Assembly: GCF_035975855.1 (NCBI RefSeq)
Contig: NZ_CP109055.1
Location: 3,968,001-4,032,000 of the forward strand
Direction of reading: 5' to 3'
DNA: 64,000 nucleotides
Source of the DNA: Streptomyces sp. NBC_01304
GTDB taxonomy: Bacteria; Actinomycetota; Actinomycetes; Streptomycetales; Streptomycetaceae
A program made the translations under genes and the position numbers. Under the pieces are notes generated by a model. The model had not been told where the DNA came from. It worked only from the letters and a program-made list of their open reading frames with translations, and made no database searches. This document shows positions 51,723 through 61,759 of this stretch, piece by piece (the stretch's first letter is position 1; the number at the start of each line of letters is the position of its first letter).

Positions 51723-52850
51723 CTATTTGTCTTCGACGTACGAGCCCGCATCGCCCTTGTCACCGGCGGAGTCCTTGGTGGCGTCGGCGGGGATGGGCTT
51801 GTCGGCCTTCAGCGCGTCCCACACCAGCTGGGTCTCCTTCTTCAGGGGAACCACGCGGTTGGGGTCGATGGTGTCGTACGTCACCGGGAGCGTGACCATG
51901 TGCATGTCGTTGGACTCGATGCCCTTGAGGCCGTTCGCGAAGCTCATCAGGTCGTTCAGCGAGTCGAGCTCGGAGTCCGTGGTGATCGTGCTGGTGGCGG
52001 TGTCCGCGAGGCTGTAGAGCTTCTTCGGGCTGGTGAAGACGCCGACGTCCTTGACCTGGTTGATCAGCGCCTTCATGAAGGCCTGCTGCAGCTGTATTCG
52101 ACCGAGGTCCCCGCCGTCGCCCACAGCGTGCCGGGTCCGTACGAGGCCGAGGGACTGCTCACCGTTGAGGGTGTGCGTGCCCGGCTTGAGGTTGAGGTGG
52201 CTGTCCGGGTCCTTGATCGCCTTGGTGGTGGTGATGTCCACGCCGCCGAGCTCGTCGATGAGCTTCTTGAAGCCCGTGAAGTCGACCTCGAGGTAGTGGT
52301 CCATGCGGATGCCGGACATCTGCTCGACGGTCTTCACGGCGCAGGCGGGGCCGCCCACCGAGTAGGACTCGTTGAACATCTTGCGCTCGCCGCCGGGGTC
52401 GGTGCCGCCCTTGGTGGTCGCGCACTCGGGGCGGGTGACCAGGGTGTCCCTCGGTATGGAGACGACGCTGGCCTTCTTGTGGCCCTCGTAGACGTGCAGG
52501 ATCATCGCCGTGTCCGAGCGGGCGGACTCGCCGTCGCCGCCGCCGTACTTGGAGTTGGAGCCGGCGCGCGAGTCGGAGCCGAGGACCAGGATGTCCATCG
52601 AGCCGTTGTCGACGTTCTCCGGACGGTCGGTGCCCAGGGCGGAGTTGATGTCGACGCCGTGGATGTTGCCGTTGAGCTTGAAGTACAGATACCCGAGGCC
52701 TGCGCCACCGAGCAGGACGACGGACGCTGCCGACCAGGCCGTGATGACGAGGGCTTTGCGGCGCGCGCTCTGCGGCTTGCGTCGGCGGCCATTGCCGCCG
52801 CGTCGCCGCCGTTGCGGGCTGTTCGCGGGCTCGTCGGTCTCGTCGGGCAT
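51723..52850 (-). CDS. LytR-CpsA-Psr (LCP) family glycopolymer ligase
   Basis: A 375-residue membrane-anchored protein. ATG 52850 has GAGGAG five bases upstream. A basic N-terminus (RRRRGGNGRRRKPQSARRKA) precedes one helix (LVITAWSAASVVLLGGAGLG, about 35-55). The LCP domain has MDILVLGSDSRAGSN, ARSDTAMILH, KASVVSIPRDTLVTRPECA and LVRTRHAVGDGGDLGRIQLQ, holding the Asp and Arg residues that bind the polyprenyl pyrophosphate. It attaches teichoic acid-like polymers to peptidoglycan outside the membrane, which links it to the WecA/TagO gene 6 kb away. Confidence 0.93.
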   Translation of the reverse strand: MPDETDEPANSPQRRRRGGNGRRRKPQSARRKALVITAWSAASVVLLGGAGLGYLYFKLNGNIHGVDINSALGTDRPENVDNGSMDILVLGSDSRAGSNSKYGGGDGESARSDTAMILHVYEGHKKASVVSIPRDTLVTRPECATTKGGTDPGGERKMFNESYSVGGPACAVKTVEQMSGIRMDHYLEVDFTGFKKLIDELGGVDITTTKAIKDPDSHLNLKPGTHTLNGEQSLGLVRTRHAVGDGGDLGRIQLQQAFMKALINQVKDVGVFTSPKKLYSLADTATSTITTDSELDSLNDLMSFANGLKGIESNDMHMVTLPVTYDTIDPNRVVPLKKETQLVWDALKADKPIPADATKDSAGDKGDAGSYVEDK

Positions 52851-53136
52851 GTGCTCCTCAGTCCTCGGTGGGTTCGGGTACCCCCTGCTCAAGCGTCGTC
52901 ACTTGTCAGACGTTGAATCCGAAAAAAGGGTTGCACAGGACATTAAGAGCTCCGTAAGAACGGGCTGTGCCCGCCGTGTGTGCCACGGCCGCCCGCAGCT
53001 GGGGCATTGAGGGGTCTACGTCCCCTCCTCACCTGCGACTTCGACGCGGGAGGCGGCCGGGCCGAGCACCGCTACCCAGCAGTTTACCTGTGGTCAAGGT
53101 CACTGGCTTGTCCGTTCCGTAACCGCCGAAAAGGCA

Positions 53137-53181
53137 CAAAGTCCCGCTCCCGTCACGAGGTGTGACGGGAGCGGGACTTTG
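53137..53181 (-). terminator. Strong terminator after rho
   Basis: CAAAGTCCCGCTCCCGTCAC (53137-53156) pairs perfectly with 53162-53181 over 20 bp across a 5-nt loop. It begins 20 bp after the rho stop; TGCCTTTTCG follows on the minus strand. The rest of the 350-bp LCP-rho gap (52851-53200) shows only promoter-like sequence for the LCP gene. Confidence 0.88.
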
Positions 53182-53200
53182 AGTGAAACGGATCCGGCGA

Positions 53201-55231
53201 CTAGTCGTTGCCGTTGCCCGGCGCAGGGGTCGTCTTGGCGATCTGCATCAGGAACTCGGCGTTCGACTTGGTCTGCTTCATCTTGTCGAGAAGCAGCTCG
53301 ATCGCCTGCTGCGAGTCGAGCGCGTGCAGCACCCGGCGGAGCTTCCAAACAATGGCCAGCTCTTCGGGGTTGAGGAGGATCTCCTCCTTACGGGTGCCGG
53401 ACGGGTCGACGTCCACGGCCGGGAAGATGCGCTTGTCGGCGAGCTTCCGGTCGAGCTTGAGCTCCATGTTGCCGGTGCCCTTGAACTCCTCGAAGATCAC
53501 CTCGTCCATGCGCGAGCCGGTCTCCACGAGCGCGGTGGCGAGGATGGTCAGCGAGCCGCCGTCCTCGATGTTGCGCGCGGCACCGAAGAAGCGCTTCGGC
53601 GGGTAGAGCGCGGTCGAGTCGACACCACCGGACAGGATGCGGCCGGAGGCCGGGGCGGCGAGGTTGTACGCGCGGCCCAGGCGGGTGATCGAGTCGAGCA
53701 GCACGACCACGTCGTGACCCAGCTCCACGAGACGCTTGGCGCGCTCGATGGCCAGCTCGGCGACCGTGGTGTGGTCCTCGGCGGGACGGTCGAAGGTCGA
53801 GGAGATGACCTCGCCCTTCACCGACCGCTGCATGTCGGTGACTTCCTCGGGACGCTCGTCCACGAGGACGACCATGAGGTGGCACTCGGGGTTGTTGACC
53901 GTGATCGCGTTGGCGATCGCCTGCAGGATCATGGTCTTACCGGTCTTCGGCGGGGCCACGATCAGACCGCGCTGGCCCTTACCGATCGGCGACACGAGGT
54001 CGATGATCCGGGTCGAGAGCACACTCGGGTCGGTCTCCAGGCGGAGCCGGTCCTGCGGGTACAGCGGCGTGAGCTTGCTGAACTCCGGGCGCCCGCGGCC
54101 GGAGTCGGCCGCCATGCCGTTCGAAGAGTCAAGGCGCACAAGGGCGTTGAACTTCTCGCGGCGCTCGCCGTCCTTGGGCTGGCGCACGGCACCGGTGACG
54201 TGGTCACCCTTGCGCAGGCCGTTCTTGCGGACCTGGGCCAGGGAGACGTACACGTCGTTCGGGCCGGGCAGGTAGCCCGACGTACGAATGAACGCGTAGT
54301 TGTCGAGGATGTCGAGGATGCCCGCGACGGGGATCAGGACGTCGTCGTCGGAGACCTGCGGCTCGTTGATCTCGTCACGGCCGCGCCGGCCACGACGGTC
54401 CCGGTAACGGCCCCGGCGGCCGCGACGGCCACCCTCGTCGTCGAAGTCGTCCTGCGGGCCGTTGTTGCGGTCCTGCCGGTCCTGACGGTCCTGTCGGTCC
54501 GGCCGGCCACCCTGCTGCTGGCGGTCCTGCCGGTCCTGGCGGCCGCCCTGCTGCTGGTTGCCCTGCTCGTCGCCCTTGTTGCCACGACGGTCACCGCGCT
54601 CGCGGTCACGGCCGCGCTCACGGCGGTTGCCGCGCTCGCCGCGGTCGCGGTTGCCGCGGCCCTCGGCGTTGTCCGCGGCGTTCTCCGCCTTGTCGTCGGC
54701 CTTGGCCTCGACGGCCTGCTTGGCCTCGGTGTCGGCGGCGGCCGTCTCGGGGCTGCCGGCGTCGGCGGTGGCGCGGCGCCTGCGGCGCTCACCGGCCGGG
54801 GCGTCGTCACTCGCGGGCTGGCCGGGAATGTCGATCTGCTGCTGGGCCGTGGCCTTCTCGGCCTTGGTCGCCTTGGCGGGCTTCTCGGCCGGGGCCTCAG
54901 CGGTCTCGGCGTCAGCGGTGCGGGCCTTGGAGGTGGCGCGGCGCTTCGGCTTGGCCGGCGCCTCCGCGGTGTCCCCCGAAGCCTTCGCGCCGGCGCCGCC
55001 GCCGGCCTGCGCCTCCTTGATGACCTCGATCAGCTGGCTCTTGCGCATACGCGCGGTGCCCCTGATCCCGAGGCCGGAGGCGACCTGCTGAAGCTCTGCC
55101 AGCACCATGCCCTCGAGGCCGGTGCCGCGGCGCCGGCGCGTAGGCGCGGCAGCAGCGTCCGTGGTGGGCGCGGCAGCGGTCTCAACCGTGCTGTCGGCAG
55201 TCACGCCCATCAGATCGGTGGTGTCGCTCAC
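53201..55231 (-). CDS. rho: Transcription termination factor Rho
   Basis: A 676-residue Rho with the large actinobacterial insertion. Residues 36-75 form the N-terminal helical domain ([20 protein letters not shown]). About 80-290 is a low-complexity insert, Ala/Glu-rich then Arg/Asp/Gln-rich ([20 protein letters not shown]), of the kind that binds structured RNA. The RNA-binding cold-shock domain follows ([20 protein letters not shown]). The ATPase has Walker [18 protein letters not shown], Walker [18 protein letters not shown] and Q-loop [23 protein letters not shown] start. A 407-bp leader with a sigma-R type promoter precedes it. Confidence 0.98.
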   Translation of the reverse strand: MSDTTDLMGVTADSTVETAAAPTTDAAAAPTRRRRGTGLEGMVLAELQQVASGLGIRGTARMRKSQLIEVIKEAQAGGGAGAKASGDTAEAPAKPKRRATSKARTADAETAEAPAEKPAKATKAEKATAQQQIDIPGQPASDDAPAGERRRRRATADAGSPETAAADTEAKQAVEAKADDKAENAADNAEGRGNRDRGERGNRRERGRDRERGDRRGNKGDEQGNQQQGGRQDRQDRQQQGGRPDRQDRQDRQDRNNGPQDDFDDEGGRRGRRGRYRDRRGRRGRDEINEPQVSDDDVLIPVAGILDILDNYAFIRTSGYLPGPNDVYVSLAQVRKNGLRKGDHVTGAVRQPKDGERREKFNALVRLDSSNGMAADSGRGRPEFSKLTPLYPQDRLRLETDPSVLSTRIIDLVSPIGKGQRGLIVAPPKTGKTMILQAIANAITVNNPECHLMVVLVDERPEEVTDMQRSVKGEVISSTFDRPAEDHTTVAELAIERAKRLVELGHDVVVLLDSITRLGRAYNLAAPASGRILSGGVDSTALYPPKRFFGAARNIEDGGSLTILATALVETGSRMDEVIFEEFKGTGNMELKLDRKLADKRIFPAVDVDPSGTRKEEILLNPEELAIVWKLRRVLHALDSQQAIELLLDKMKQTKSNAEFLMQIAKTTPAPGNGND

Positions 55232-55638
55232 GAAGGGTCCTTCCCTGGAGCGGACGTCGGCCTGTCTGGCTCGGCGACCGGTTGTGCTGTCCGGCGGTGG
55301 TTCTTGCGGTTCACGAACCGTGCCGGGGCGGTGGTCCCGCCAAGGCGGCGGAAAAGTTCATTGATAACGACGAGTCCCGGAGCTGTGCCACCAGAAGTGC
55401 TGTGTCACTGGGCTCGGTCACGTCAATTCCGGAGCGTGCTCGACACCGCTCAGTGCAAGGCACGAAGCAGATTGGGGGGCTCCCGGAAGAGGGGTTTTGT
55501 CCCACGCCATTCACGGCTGCGCTCAATATGGTGGCGGGGACACGAAGCACCACGCCATGTAGGCGTCGGGTGCAGACTTGAGATTAACACTACCGGATCC
55601 AACAAACATTCCCCCTCTCCTACTCCGGCATCCGTGTG
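55232..55638 (-). promoter_or_regulatory. Long rho leader region without a gene
   Basis: 407 bp between the thrB stop and the rho start. The predicted transcript from the promoter at 55586-55613 has a leader of about 350 nt, long enough for Rho-dependent autoregulation. I see no convincing ORF in it on either strand. Confidence 0.6.
55586..55613 (-). promoter_or_regulatory. Sigma-R type promoter of rho
   Basis: On the minus strand GGGAAT (55613-55608) and GTT (55588-55586) are separated by 19 bp. Consensus SigR spacing is 18-19. It points toward rho and lies 26 bp past the thrB stop. An overlapping vegetative -10 (TTAATC) is also possible. Confidence 0.65.
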
Positions 55639-56556
55639 TCACTGCGCAAGCGGCAGCACACTCGCTCCCACGGAATCAAGGGCCAGGCGATTGGCCGCCC
55701 ACCCTTCTCCCGCAAGCTGTGCGACCTTGTCGGCCGTACTGTCGTCGACCAGCGCGAGGACCGTGGGGCCCGCGCCGGAGATGACCGCGGGGACACCGTC
55801 CGCGCGCAGGCGCTCCACCAGGGCGGCGCTCTCCGGCATGGCGGGCGCGCGGTACTCCTGGTGCAGCTTGTCCTCGGTGGCGGGCAGCAGCAGCTCGGGG
55901 CGCCTGGTCAGGGCCTCGACGAGCAGGGCCGCCCGGCCGGCGTTGGCCGCGGCGTCAACGTGCGGGACGTGGCGCGGCAGCAGGCCGCGGGCCGTCTCGG
56001 TCAGGACCGGCTTACCCGGTACGAAGACCACCGGAACGATGGAATCCGCGGGCTGCAGCGTGATGGCCCGCGCCGCTCCCCCGTCCATCCAGGCGAGCGT
56101 GAAGCCGCCGAGCAGACAGGGCGCGACATTGTCGGGGTGCCCCTCGATCTCGGTGGCGAGTTCGAGCAGCGCCTCGTCGTCGAGCTTGGCGTCGCCGCCT
56201 ATCGTCACCGCGCGCGCGGCCACAATTCCCGCGCAGATGGCGGCAGATGAGGAGCCGAGGCCGCGGCCGTGCGGAATGCGGTTGGCGCAGACGATCTCGA
56301 GGCCGCGCGGCTGTCCGCCGAGCAGGTCGAAGGCCGTGCGCAGGGAACGTACGAGCAGATGCTTCTCGTCGCGCGGGAGGGTCTCGGAGCCCTCTCCCGC
56401 GATGTCGATGTGCAGCCCGGAGTCTGCGACCCGGACGACGACGTCGTCGTACAGCCCCAACGACAGGCCCAGGGCGTCGAAGCCCGGGCCGAGGTTGGCG
56501 CTGGTGGCGGGGACGCGCACCCTGACGGCGGCGGCGCGGAAGGCGGGACCGGCCAT
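55639..56556 (-). CDS. thrB: Homoserine kinase
   Basis: A 305-residue GHMP kinase. ATG 56556 begins MAGPAFRAAAVRVRVPATSA; a longer frame upstream is not conserved. Motifs are VPATSANLGPGFDALGLSLG, the ATP loop IPHGRGLGSSSAAICAGIVA and AVISGAGPTVLALV. It phosphorylates homoserine for threonine synthesis. It follows thrC with a 269-bp gap that shows no gene, so it may have its own promoter. Confidence 0.96.
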   Translation of the reverse strand: MAGPAFRAAAVRVRVPATSANLGPGFDALGLSLGLYDDVVVRVADSGLHIDIAGEGSETLPRDEKHLLVRSLRTAFDLLGGQPRGLEIVCANRIPHGRGLGSSSAAICAGIVAARAVTIGGDAKLDDEALLELATEIEGHPDNVAPCLLGGFTLAWMDGGAARAITLQPADSIVPVVFVPGKPVLTETARGLLPRHVPHVDAAANAGRAALLVEALTRRPELLLPATEDKLHQEYRAPAMPESAALVERLRADGVPAVISGAGPTVLALVDDSTADKVAQLAGEGWAANRLALDSVGASVLPLAQ

Positions 56557-56825
56557 CGCTCGATGACTCTCCTTGTTGAGCTGCGAATGTGTAGAGGTTT
56601 CGCAAGAGGTACGGCTAGACGTGCGAACACCCGAAGGCCGCTGCGGGCGGCGCTGGCCGCCGACGAATGGCATATGCGGCGGGCGGGTTCGGTACAGCCT
56701 ATCGAAGGAAGGTTCTGTGGCGACATAGGGCGCACAGGAGGCGCACGATGCGTGTCGCAAGCCCCCTGTGCACCCCTGCACAGGCTTGGGGGGATTTACC
56801 CCGCTAAGGAATGGCGGTATTCGGC

Positions 56826-57902
56826 CTAGGCGAGGCCGAGACGCTCCGCCGCGGCGGCCGCGTCGACCGGGACCGTGACGGGCTGCGGGGCTCCCGCGAC
56901 CGCCCAGTCGGGGTCCTTGAGGCCGTTTCCGGTCACCGTGCAGACGATCCGCTGGCCCTTGGCGAGCCTGCCGTCCTCGGTCGCCTTGAGGAGACCGGCG
57001 ACCGACGCGGCCGAGGCGGGCTCCACGAAGACGCCCTCGCGGGACGCCAACAGCTTGTAGGCGCGAAGGATTTGACGGTCCGTCACCTCGTCGATGAAGC
57101 CGCCCGACTCGTCCCGCGCGGCCTCGGCGAAGGCCCAGGAGGCCGGGTTGCCGATGCGGATCGCGGTGGCGATGGTCGAGGGGTCCTTGACGATCTCGCC
57201 GCGCACGATCGGGGCCGAGCCGGAGGCCTGGAAGCCCCACATCTTCGGGGTGTGCGTGGCCAGACCGTCGGCCGCGTACTCCTTGTAGCCCTTCCAGTAC
57301 GCGGTGATGTTGCCCGCGTTGCCGACCGGCAGGACGTGGATGTCCGGGGCGTCGCCCAGGCGGTCCACGATCTCGAACGCGGCGGTCTTCTGGCCCTCGA
57401 TGCGCACCGGGTTGACCGAGTTGACGAGCGCCACCGGGTAGTTCTCGGACAAGTTTCGCGCCAAAACCAGGCAGTCGTCGAAGTTGCCGTCGACCTGCAG
57501 GATCTTCGCGCCGTGCACCAGGGCCTGGCCCAGCTTGCCCATCGCGATCTTGCCCGAGGGCACCAGGACGGCGCTGACCATGCCGGCCTTGCCGCCGTAC
57601 GCGGCCGCGGAGGCCGAGGTGTTGCCGGTGGAGGCGCAGATGACGGCCTGCGCGCCGGCCTCCTTGGCCTTCGAGATCGCCATGGTCATGCCCCGGTCCT
57701 TGAAGGAACCGGTCGGGTTGGCGCCCTCGACCTTCAGGTGGACCTCACAGCCGGTGAGCTCCGAGAGGACCTCTGCGCGTACGAGCGGAGTGCCGCCCTC
57801 GCCGAGCGTGACCACGGGCGTCGTCTCGCTCACGGGCAGACGGTCGCGGTACTCCTCGATGATCCCGCGCCACTGATGGGCGCCGGTCCGGGTGGCGGTC
57901 AT
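56826..57902 (-). CDS. thrC: Threonine synthase
   Basis: A 358-residue class II PLP enzyme that converts phosphohomoserine to threonine. PLP Lys is in [20 protein letters not shown]. Other motifs: [20 protein letters not shown] and [21 protein letters not shown] 57902 is 3 bp after the hom stop, so the two are in one operon. It belongs to the short actinobacterial type without the long N-terminal domain. Confidence 0.97.
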   Translation of the reverse strand: MTATRTGAHQWRGIIEEYRDRLPVSETTPVVTLGEGGTPLVRAEVLSELTGCEVHLKVEGANPTGSFKDRGMTMAISKAKEAGAQAVICASTGNTSASAAAYGGKAGMVSAVLVPSGKIAMGKLGQALVHGAKILQVDGNFDDCLVLARNLSENYPVALVNSVNPVRIEGQKTAAFEIVDRLGDAPDIHVLPVGNAGNITAYWKGYKEYAADGLATHTPKMWGFQASGSAPIVRGEIVKDPSTIATAIRIGNPASWAFAEAARDESGGFIDEVTDRQILRAYKLLASREGVFVEPASAASVAGLLKATEDGRLAKGQRIVCTVTGNGLKDPDWAVAGAPQPVTVPVDAAAAAERLGLA

Positions 57903-57905
57903 TGG

Positions 57906-59198
57906 TTACTCCCCTTCAACACGCATGATGCTGGCGACACCCCGCACGGTGTCGAGCTTGCGCAGCGCCTCCACGACCCCGGACAGGGACGCGTCGGACG
58001 CGCGGTGGGTGACGACGACGAGGGAGGCCTCGCCGTCCTTCCCCGACTGACGGACCGTATCGATCGATACGCCGTGCTCGGCGAAGACCGTCGCCACCTG
58101 GGCGAGCACGCCCGGCTTGTCGGCCACGTCGAGGCTGATGTGGTAGCGCGTGACGACCTCGCCCATGGGGCTCACGGGGAGGCGGGTGTACGCCGATTCG
58201 CCGGGTCCGGTGGACCCGTCGAGCTTGTTGCGGCAGACGGCCACCAGGTCGCCGAGGACGGCGGACGCGGTGGGGGCGCCGCCCGCGCCGGGACCGTAGA
58301 ACATCAGCTGTCCGGCGGCCTCCGACTCCACGAACACCGCGTTGTACGCCTCGCGCACGGAGGCCAGCGGGTGGCTGAGCGGGATCATCGCCGGGTGCAC
58401 GCGCGCGGTGACGGACTCGCCGTCGCTGGCGCGCTCGCAGATGGCGAGCAGCTTGATGGTGCAGCCCATCCGGCGCGCGGAGGCGAAGTCGGCGGCGGTC
58501 ACCTCGGTCATGCCCTCGCGGTACACGTCGTCGAGGCGTACGCGCGTGTGGAAGGCGATGCCGGCGAGGATCGCGGCCTTCGCGGCTGCGTCGAAGCCCT
58601 CGACGTCGGCGGTCGGGTCGGCCTCGGCGTACCCCAGGGCGGTGGCCTCGTCGAGGGCCTCCTGGTAGCCGGCGCCCGACGAGTCCATCTTGTCGAGGAT
58701 GAAGTTCGTGGTGCCGTTCACGATGCCGAGCACCCGGTTGACCTTGTCGCCGGCGAGGGACTCGCGCAGCGGGCGGATCAGCGGGATGGCGCCGGCGACG
58801 GCGGCCTCGTAGTACAGGTCCTCGCCGTGGTCCTCGGCCGCCTTGTGCAGGGCCGCGCCGTCCTGGGCGAGCAGCGCCTTGTTCGCGGAGACGACCGAGG
58901 CGCCGTGCTCGAAGGCGGTGGTGATGAGGGTGCGGGCGGGCTCGATGCCGCCGATGACCTCGATGATCACGTCGATGTCGCCCCGTTTGACCAGGGCGGT
59001 CGCGTCAGTGGTGATCAGCGCGGGGTCGATGCCCTCGCGGACCTTCGAGGGGCGGCGCACGGCGACCCCGGCCAGTTCGACCGGGGCACCGATGCGCGCC
59101 GTGAGGTCGTCGGCGTGCGTCGTCATGATGCGGGCCACCTCAGAGCCGACGACTCCACAGCCCAGCAGCGCCACCTTCAGCGGACGCGTACGCATCAT
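57906..59198 (-). CDS. hom: Homoserine dehydrogenase
   Basis: A 430-residue enzyme that reduces aspartate semialdehyde to homoserine. Rossmann start LKVALLGCGVVGSEVARIM, catalytic region LYYEAAVAGAIPLIRPLRES and GIVNGTTNFILDKMDSSG. A C-terminal ACT domain (about 355-430, YHISLDVADKPGVLAQVATV) gives threonine feedback control. The first start codon pair is MM. It is coupled to thrC and follows lysA by 95 bp. Confidence 0.97.
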   Translation of the reverse strand: MMRTRPLKVALLGCGVVGSEVARIMTTHADDLTARIGAPVELAGVAVRRPSKVREGIDPALITTDATALVKRGDIDVIIEVIGGIEPARTLITTAFEHGASVVSANKALLAQDGAALHKAAEDHGEDLYYEAAVAGAIPLIRPLRESLAGDKVNRVLGIVNGTTNFILDKMDSSGAGYQEALDEATALGYAEADPTADVEGFDAAAKAAILAGIAFHTRVRLDDVYREGMTEVTAADFASARRMGCTIKLLAICERASDGESVTARVHPAMIPLSHPLASVREAYNAVFVESEAAGQLMFYGPGAGGAPTASAVLGDLVAVCRNKLDGSTGPGESAYTRLPVSPMGEVVTRYHISLDVADKPGVLAQVATVFAEHGVSIDTVRQSGKDGEASLVVVTHRASDASLSGVVEALRKLDTVRGVASIMRVEGE

Positions 59199-59293
59199 CC
59201 GACCTCACTTCTCGGTACTTCTACGGTTGGTCCAGTCTCACCCACCGGAACGGGGTTTCTATCCCTCGTCCGGATTCTGAGACGTGAATTTCA

Positions 59294-60685
59294 TTACCCG
59301 ACATCGAGACGCAGGAGATCTTCCTCCGTCTCGCGCCGGACGATCACCCGGGCCGCACCGTCGTTGACGGCTACGACGGGCGGGCGAAGAGCATGGTTGT
59401 AGTTGCTGGCCATGGAGCGGCAGTACGCACCCGTCGCGGGCACCGCGATCAGGTCGCCCGGCGCCAGGTCGCTCGGCAGGAAGGCGTCCTTGACCACGAT
59501 GTCGCCGCTCTCGCAGTGCTTGCCGACGACGCGGACGAGCATCGGCTCGGCGTCCGAGGTGCGCGAGACGAGGGCGACCGAGTACTCGGCGTCGTAGAGC
59601 GCGGTACGGATGTTGTCGGACATGCCGCCGTCGACGGAGACGTACGTCCGCAGTCCTTCGAGCGGCTTGACCGTACCGACGCGGTAGAGCGTGAAGGCGG
59701 TCGGGCCGACGATGGCGCGGCCCGGCTCGACCGAGATGCGCGGGGTGCTGAGCCCCGCCGACTCGCACTCCCTCGTCACGATCTCGCCGAGCGCCTTGGC
59801 GATCTCGTGCGGCTCGCGCGGGTCGTCGTCGCTGGTGTACGCGATGCCGAGGCCGCCGCCGAGGTCGATCTCGGGCAGCTCGACGCCGTGCTCGTCGCGG
59901 ACCTCGGCGAGGAGCTGGACGACGCGGCGGGCGGAGACCTCGAAGCCGGCCATGTCGAAGATCTGGGAGCCGATGTGGCTGTGGATGCCGATGAGTTCGA
60001 GGCCGTCGAGCTTGAGGGCGCGGCGTACGGCCTCCGCGGCCTGGCCGCCCGCGAGCGCGATGCCGAACTTCTGGTCCTCGTGCGCGGTCGCGATGAACTC
60101 GTGGGTGTGCGCCTCGACGCCGACCGTCACGCGGATCTGCACGGGCTGGCGCTTGCCGAGCCGGTCGGCGATGTGGGCGACGCGGACGATCTCCTGGAAG
60201 GAGTCGAGGACGATCCGCCCGACGCCGACGCTCACGGCGCGCTCGATCTCTTCCTCGGACTTGTTGTTGCCGTGGAAGGCGATGCGCTCGGCGGGCATGC
60301 CGGCGCTGAGCGCGGTGGCGAGCTCTCCGCCGGAGCAGACGTCGAGGTTCAGGCCCTCCTCGTACAGCCACTTCACGATGGCGCGGGAGAGGAACGCCTT
60401 GCCCGCGTAGAAGACGTCCGCGTCGGTACCGAACGCGTCGCGCCAGGCCTTGCAGCGGGCGCGGAAGTCGGCCTCGTCCATGAAGTACGCGGGGGTGCCG
60501 AACTCCTCGGCGAGGCGCGTCACTTCGATGCCGCCGACGGTGGCGATGCCTTCGGCGCTGCGGCTGACGGTGCGCGACCAGACCTTCTCGTCGAGGGTGT
60601 TGAGGTCGGCGGGCGGCGCGGAGTAGTGCCCCTCGGGCAGGACATCGGCGTGCCGGGGCCCGGCGGGGTGTGCGGAACGGCTCAT
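59294..60685 (-). CDS. lysA: Diaminopimelate decarboxylase
   Basis: A 463-residue fold type III PLP enzyme making lysine from meso-diaminopimelate. PLP Lys is in DADVFYAGKAFLSRAIVKWL; further motifs LDVCSGGELATALSAGMPAE, AFHGNNKSEEEIE, LIGIHSHIGSQIFD and YVSVDGGMSDNIRTALYDAE. The catalytic Cys lies near GKHCESGDIVV. ATG 60685 is 13 bp after the nrtL stop. It controls the branch toward lysine beside the hom-thrC genes for threonine. Confidence 0.97.
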   Translation of the reverse strand: MSRSAHPAGPRHADVLPEGHYSAPPADLNTLDEKVWSRTVSRSAEGIATVGGIEVTRLAEEFGTPAYFMDEADFRARCKAWRDAFGTDADVFYAGKAFLSRAIVKWLYEEGLNLDVCSGGELATALSAGMPAERIAFHGNNKSEEEIERAVSVGVGRIVLDSFQEIVRVAHIADRLGKRQPVQIRVTVGVEAHTHEFIATAHEDQKFGIALAGGQAAEAVRRALKLDGLELIGIHSHIGSQIFDMAGFEVSARRVVQLLAEVRDEHGVELPEIDLGGGLGIAYTSDDDPREPHEIAKALGEIVTRECESAGLSTPRISVEPGRAIVGPTAFTLYRVGTVKPLEGLRTYVSVDGGMSDNIRTALYDAEYSVALVSRTSDAEPMLVRVVGKHCESGDIVVKDAFLPSDLAPGDLIAVPATGAYCRSMASNYNHALRPPVVAVNDGAARVIVRRETEEDLLRLDVG

Positions 60686-60698
60686 GTTTCTCTCGCGA

Positions 60699-61670
60699 TC
60701 ACAGGTAGTCAGGGGCGGTGATGCCGAGCAGGGACAGGCCGCCTGCGAGCACCGTCCCGGCGGCTTCGGCGAGCGCGAGCCGGGCGCGGTGGGCGGCCTC
60801 GGGTTTCTCGTCGCCGAGCGGGAGGACGGCGCCCTGGAAGGCGAGGAAGGCGTCGGCGGTGGCGACCAGGTGGCGGGCGAGGCGGTCGGGAGCGCGGTGG
60901 CGGGCGGCGGCCTCTAGGACGCGGGGGTGGTCGGCGAGTGCGGCCAGCAGGTTCGCTGCTTCTTGTACGTCTCCTACGTCGCCGGGGGTGGCGGCGAAGC
61001 CCAGGTCGGCGGCGTTGCGGCCGAGGGCCCGGGTGCGGGCGTGGGCGTAGCGGACGCGGAAGAGGGGGTTGGTCTCGCGCTGGACCAGGTGGTCCTTGGT
61101 GAGGCGGGGGTGGTCGTGGGGTGCGGGGTGGAGCAGGGCCCAGCGGGTGGCGTCCGGGCCGAGGCCCTCGATGTCCGCGGGGACCGGGCGGAGATTCGCC
61201 GGCTCGGCGTGGGTGATCTCCGTGGTGGCACCCTGAGTGGCGGCGATGCGGGCGACGGCCTCGGCGACGAGCCGGGCCCGGGTCTCGTCCGGGATGCGCA
61301 GCTCGATGCGCTCAGAGGCAAGGGACTCGGTGTGGCCGTACGACTCGCCCCGGCTCAGTACGTCGCGTACGAGCGAGACCTGCTGGTCGCCTTCCAACGT
61401 GATGCTGAGGAAACCGGGGCCGGTGATCTCGACTGCTGCGATGCCCGGCTCGCGTACGAGTGCGGCGGTGAGCAGCCGGGCGACCTCGCGGGGTGTGCTT
61501 CCGGCCGGACCGGCCAGCTGCAGGGCCACATTCGTGGCGTAGTCGCCGGAACCGCCCGGGCGGGGGCGTTCGACCACGATCCGTTCCGGGACCGGCACGC
61601 TCAGCTCGCCCTCCGCGACAGCGTGGCGCACGGCGCGCAGCACGGTACGGGAGAGATCGGCGGGGGTCAC
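60699..61670 (-). CDS. nrtL: ArgS-related anticodon-binding protein NrtL
   Basis: A 323-residue protein with an arginyl-tRNA synthetase N-terminal additional domain (about 1-95, TVLRAVRHAVAEGELSVPVP, GSGDYATNVALQLAGPAGST) and a C-terminal DALR anticodon-binding domain (FRVRYAHARTRALGRNAADL onward). The class I catalytic core with HIGH and KMSKS is missing, so it cannot be a synthetase. GTG 61670 is the likely start. Steady co-location with lysA and hom in Streptomyces suggests a tRNA- or aminoacyl-linked role; unproven. Confidence 0.9.
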   Translation of the reverse strand: MTPADLSRTVLRAVRHAVAEGELSVPVPERIVVERPRPGGSGDYATNVALQLAGPAGSTPREVARLLTAALVREPGIAAVEITGPGFLSITLEGDQQVSLVRDVLSRGESYGHTESLASERIELRIPDETRARLVAEAVARIAATQGATTEITHAEPANLRPVPADIEGLGPDATRWALLHPAPHDHPRLTKDHLVQRETNPLFRVRYAHARTRALGRNAADLGFAATPGDVGDVQEAANLLAALADHPRVLEAAARHRAPDRLARHLVATADAFLAFQGAVLPLGDEKPEAAHRARLALAEAAGTVLAGGLSLLGITAPDYL

Positions 61671-61759
61671 GGGACAAGCGTAGGCGAGGAGGGGGGTGGG
61701 TAGGCGAACCGGTTTCGGGGACTTCTCGCGATGCGGACAGGGCGGGGCGGGCCCCCGCA

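Noticed and set aside
53183-56566. A 1127-codon plus-strand frame antisense to rho and thrB
   Set aside because: Covers two well-supported minus-strand genes and a promoter region; composition is that of a high-GC shadow frame.
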